The position numbers were made by a program, and so were the translations under genes. Below, in pieces: positions 6,417 through 7,647 of a stretch of 7,647 nucleotides of DNA. The first letter of the stretch is position 1. Each line of letters opens with the position of its first letter. The stretch is from assembly GCA_937941745.1 (NCBI GenBank), contig CALDGV010000399.1:1-7647 (forward strand), read 5' to 3'. The notes below the pieces were generated by a model. It was not told where the DNA came from, did not search any database, and was given only the letters and a program-made list of their open reading frames with translations. The stretch comes from an uncultured Prosthecobacter sp. GTDB lineage: Bacteria; Verrucomicrobiota; Verrucomicrobiia; Verrucomicrobiales; Verrucomicrobiaceae.

Positions 6417-6905
6417 ATGGATCTGCCTCCCTCCACCCCGATTCTTTACCGTCCCAACGTCGCCGCCATCCTCACGAACGAGCGCGGCCAGATCTTCGTG
6501 GCCGAGCGGCTGAACATCCGCGGCGCCTGGCAGTTTCCTCAGGGCGGCATTGACGAGGGTGAAGATGCGGAGACGGCGCTTTTTCGTGAACTGGCAGAGG
6601 AAATCGGCGTCACCCGCGAGCAGTTGGAGGTGATGGAGCGCCGGGATGGCTACCGCTACGCCTTTCAAAAGAACCGGCTCAAGTACGGCATCTATGGCGG
6701 CCAGGAGCAGACTTACTTCCGCTGCCGTTTTCTCGGTCAGGACAGCGATGTGAACCTGGCGGCGACTCACCAGGAGTTTGCCCAGTGGAAGTGGATCGAG
6801 CCGCGCGAGTTCCAGATGACCTGGGTGCCGCGTTTCAAGCGTGCGGTTTACCGCGCCGTCTTCCTGGATTTTTTCGGCTTGGAACTGGAGATGCCGCGTG
6901 ACTAG
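6417..6905 (+). CDS. rppH: RppH-type Nudix RNA pyrophosphohydrolase
   Basis: This 162-residue Nudix hydrolase has a complete Nudix box GX5EX7REUXEEXGU at residues 43-65 (GGIDEGED through REL, AEE, IGV), whose glutamates bind Mg2+. The preceding RGAWQFPQGGIDEGE (35-49), the start YRPNVAAIL (11-19) and the C-terminal PRFKRAVYRAVFLDFF (138-153) match the RppH/NudH/IalA branch. RppH removes pyrophosphate from the 5' end of mRNAs to trigger RNase E-type decay, and relatives also cleave diadenosine polyphosphates, so either activity is possible; it is cytoplasmic. Length is near the family norm (E. coli RppH is 176 residues). The ATG at 6417 gives the family N terminus; an in-frame GTG at 6378 would add 13 unrelated residues. 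No Shine-Dalgarno is visible. It follows the lipoprotein gene by 58 bp and precedes a membrane-protein gene by 30 bp. Confidence 0.92.
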   Translation: MDLPPSTPILYRPNVAAILTNERGQIFVAERLNIRGAWQFPQGGIDEGEDAETALFRELAEEIGVTREQLEVMERRDGYRYAFQKNRLKYGIYGGQEQTYFRCRFLGQDSDVNLAATHQEFAQWKWIEPREFQMTWVPRFKRAVYRAVFLDFFGLELEMPRD

Positions 6906-6935
6906 CCGGCGGCGTTTTCTTTAGAGTCACTGGTC

Positions 6936-7647
6936 ATGCCCATCCGCTCCGACACGCCTCATGACCGGCCTCGCAAAGCGCCGCGCTGGGTGTCGCCATG
7001 GAGCTTTGATGATGAATGGGAGGATGAGCAGCGCCGCCATGCCTCCCTGTGGACCAGCCGTCCACCGGAAGTGAGGGAGGAAATCCAAGATGAAGTTAAA
7101 ACGGCGGTGCGGCCTGCTCCCGTGGAGCCGCCGGTGGCGGTCGCCGCCCCTGTGAGCGAGGCCGTCCTGCCCTCTGCCCGCGCTTTTCCCGAGGTGATCG
7201 AGATTTCCGATCCCGTTTCTGCTGGGAAGGCTGCGGCTCCGGCTGTCGCCGCCGCCACGGAGGTTCATGAAGACGAACGCTTCCGGCCTCCCCAAGAGCG
7301 GCCTCGTGAGGTGGTTCGCTCTCGCTCCACTGCCGCTGTGCCGGAAAAGCGTGCACCAGCGGCTCCGCCGCCCAGGCCCGAGCCCGAAGCTCCGCGCAAA
7401 AAGCCGTTGCCGCGCCCAGCGCCCGCCCGTGGCAACATCCTCCATGAAGCCAAGCCCATGTTCCGGCTGTGGACGGTGCTGGCCGCCGCCCTGGGGATGG
7501 CGGGCATCCTGCTGATGGCCTCCATTTTCCTTCTGGATGCAGCTCCCGTGGCGGACAAGGAACTGGCCCTGCGGGTGCCGCTGGACACCGCTCCTGAAAT
7601 CGATGGCCCAGAGCGCCTGGGCACCTTCCTGCAGGCCGTCAACACCC
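6936..7647 (+). CDS. Uncharacterised Pro/Ala-rich single-pass membrane protein (cut by right edge)
   Basis: The frame is open from the ATG at 6936 to the window edge, giving 237 residues without a stop. I do not recognise the family. The first 40 residues are charged and tryptophan-rich (RWVSPWSFDDEWEDEQRR at 17-34). Residues about 55-165 are low-complexity, rich in Pro, Ala, Arg and Glu and probably disordered. A single strong membrane helix follows at about 176-200 (MFRLWTVLAAALGMAGILLM, then ASIFLL). The segment after it (DAAPVADKELALRVPLDTAPEIDGPERLGTF) should be outside the cytoplasm, with more beyond the edge. This layout, a disordered cytoplasmic N-terminal arm, one helix and an extracytoplasmic C-terminal part, is seen in envelope scaffold and secretion-linked proteins, but no function can be assigned. 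GC-rich third positions and in-frame codon use support it over the minus-strand frame at 6927-7445. Confidence 0.75.
   Translation, partial: MPIRSDTPHDRPRKAPRWVSPWSFDDEWEDEQRRHASLWTSRPPEVREEIQDEVKTAVRPAPVEPPVAVAAPVSEAVLPSARAFPEVIEISDPVSAGKAAAPAVAAATEVHEDERFRPPQERPREVVRSRSTAAVPEKRAPAAPPPRPEPEAPRKKPLPRPAPARGNILHEAKPMFRLWTVLAAALGMAGILLMASIFLLDAAPVADKELALRVPLDTAPEIDGPERLGTFLQAVNT

Noticed and set aside
5477..6436. 319-codon minus-strand open frame across the lipoprotein gene and the ROK promoter
   Set aside because: It crosses the start of the ROK gene and the intergenic region and lies antisense to a protein with a clear lipobox; it is chance openness in GC-rich DNA.
6905..6922. GC-rich then T-rich stretch after the rppH stop as a terminator
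   Set aside because: GCCGGC is a palindrome with no loop and no stable stem-loop precedes the broken T-run, so a Rho-independent terminator is not supported.
6927..7445. 172-codon minus-strand open frame opposite the Pro/Ala-rich membrane protein
   Set aside because: Arg/Gly-rich composition is typical of antisense of Pro/Ala codons. The plus frame has a membrane helix, is open to the edge and follows rppH closely.

Overview
The window is compact, GC-rich bacterial chromosome with little intergenic DNA. Gene content (a CcsA/HemX-type protein overlapping hemA, a secreted PHP-domain protein, a short squalene-hopene-cyclase relative, a ROK regulator, a small DUF1080-like lipoprotein, an RppH-type Nudix enzyme), the scarcity of clear Shine-Dalgarno sites and the protein style suggest a member of the Planctomycetes-Verrucomicrobia group, most likely Verrucomicrobia (Prosthecobacter/Verrucomicrobium-like). 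That assignment is an inference from family resemblance, not from a marker gene.

Left block, minus strand (1-2732). Transcription runs leftward from a secreted PHP-family metallohydrolase (1467-2732), across a gap of about 150 bp, into a CcsA/HemX-family membrane protein (535-1317). That gene overlaps by 8 bp the start of hemA, glutamyl-tRNA reductase, which is cut by the left edge after 180 residues. The last two genes form a heme/cytochrome-type pair: HemA makes the committed precursor of tetrapyrroles, and HemX/CcsA-type proteins sit in the membrane and are tied to heme handling or HemA control.

Middle block (2781-5621). A 48-bp divergent gap separates the PHP gene from a plus-strand triterpene cyclase of the squalene-hopene cyclase superfamily. 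The cyclase keeps the catalytic DxDD motif and several QW repeats but is only 575 residues long. Its 3' end overlaps by 15 bp the 3' end of a convergent ROK-family regulator on the minus strand. The regulator keeps a winged-helix DNA-binding domain but has lost the ROK zinc cluster and the catalytic aspartate of sugar kinases. No squalene synthase or other hopanoid gene is in view.

Right block, plus strand (5708-7647). Divergent from the ROK gene are a small lipoprotein resembling the DUF1080/LamG-like fold, an RppH-type Nudix hydrolase, and an uncharacterised membrane protein with a long proline/alanine-rich cytoplasmic region and one transmembrane helix, cut by the right edge. Gaps of 58 and 30 bp make cotranscription possible, though the functions look unrelated.

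No tRNA, rRNA, CRISPR, insertion sequence, prophage or clear intrinsic terminator was seen. The most interesting items are the solitary short DxDD cyclase and the non-catalytic ROK regulator, with direct repeats over its promoter region. I see no evidence of a wholly new multi-gene system.
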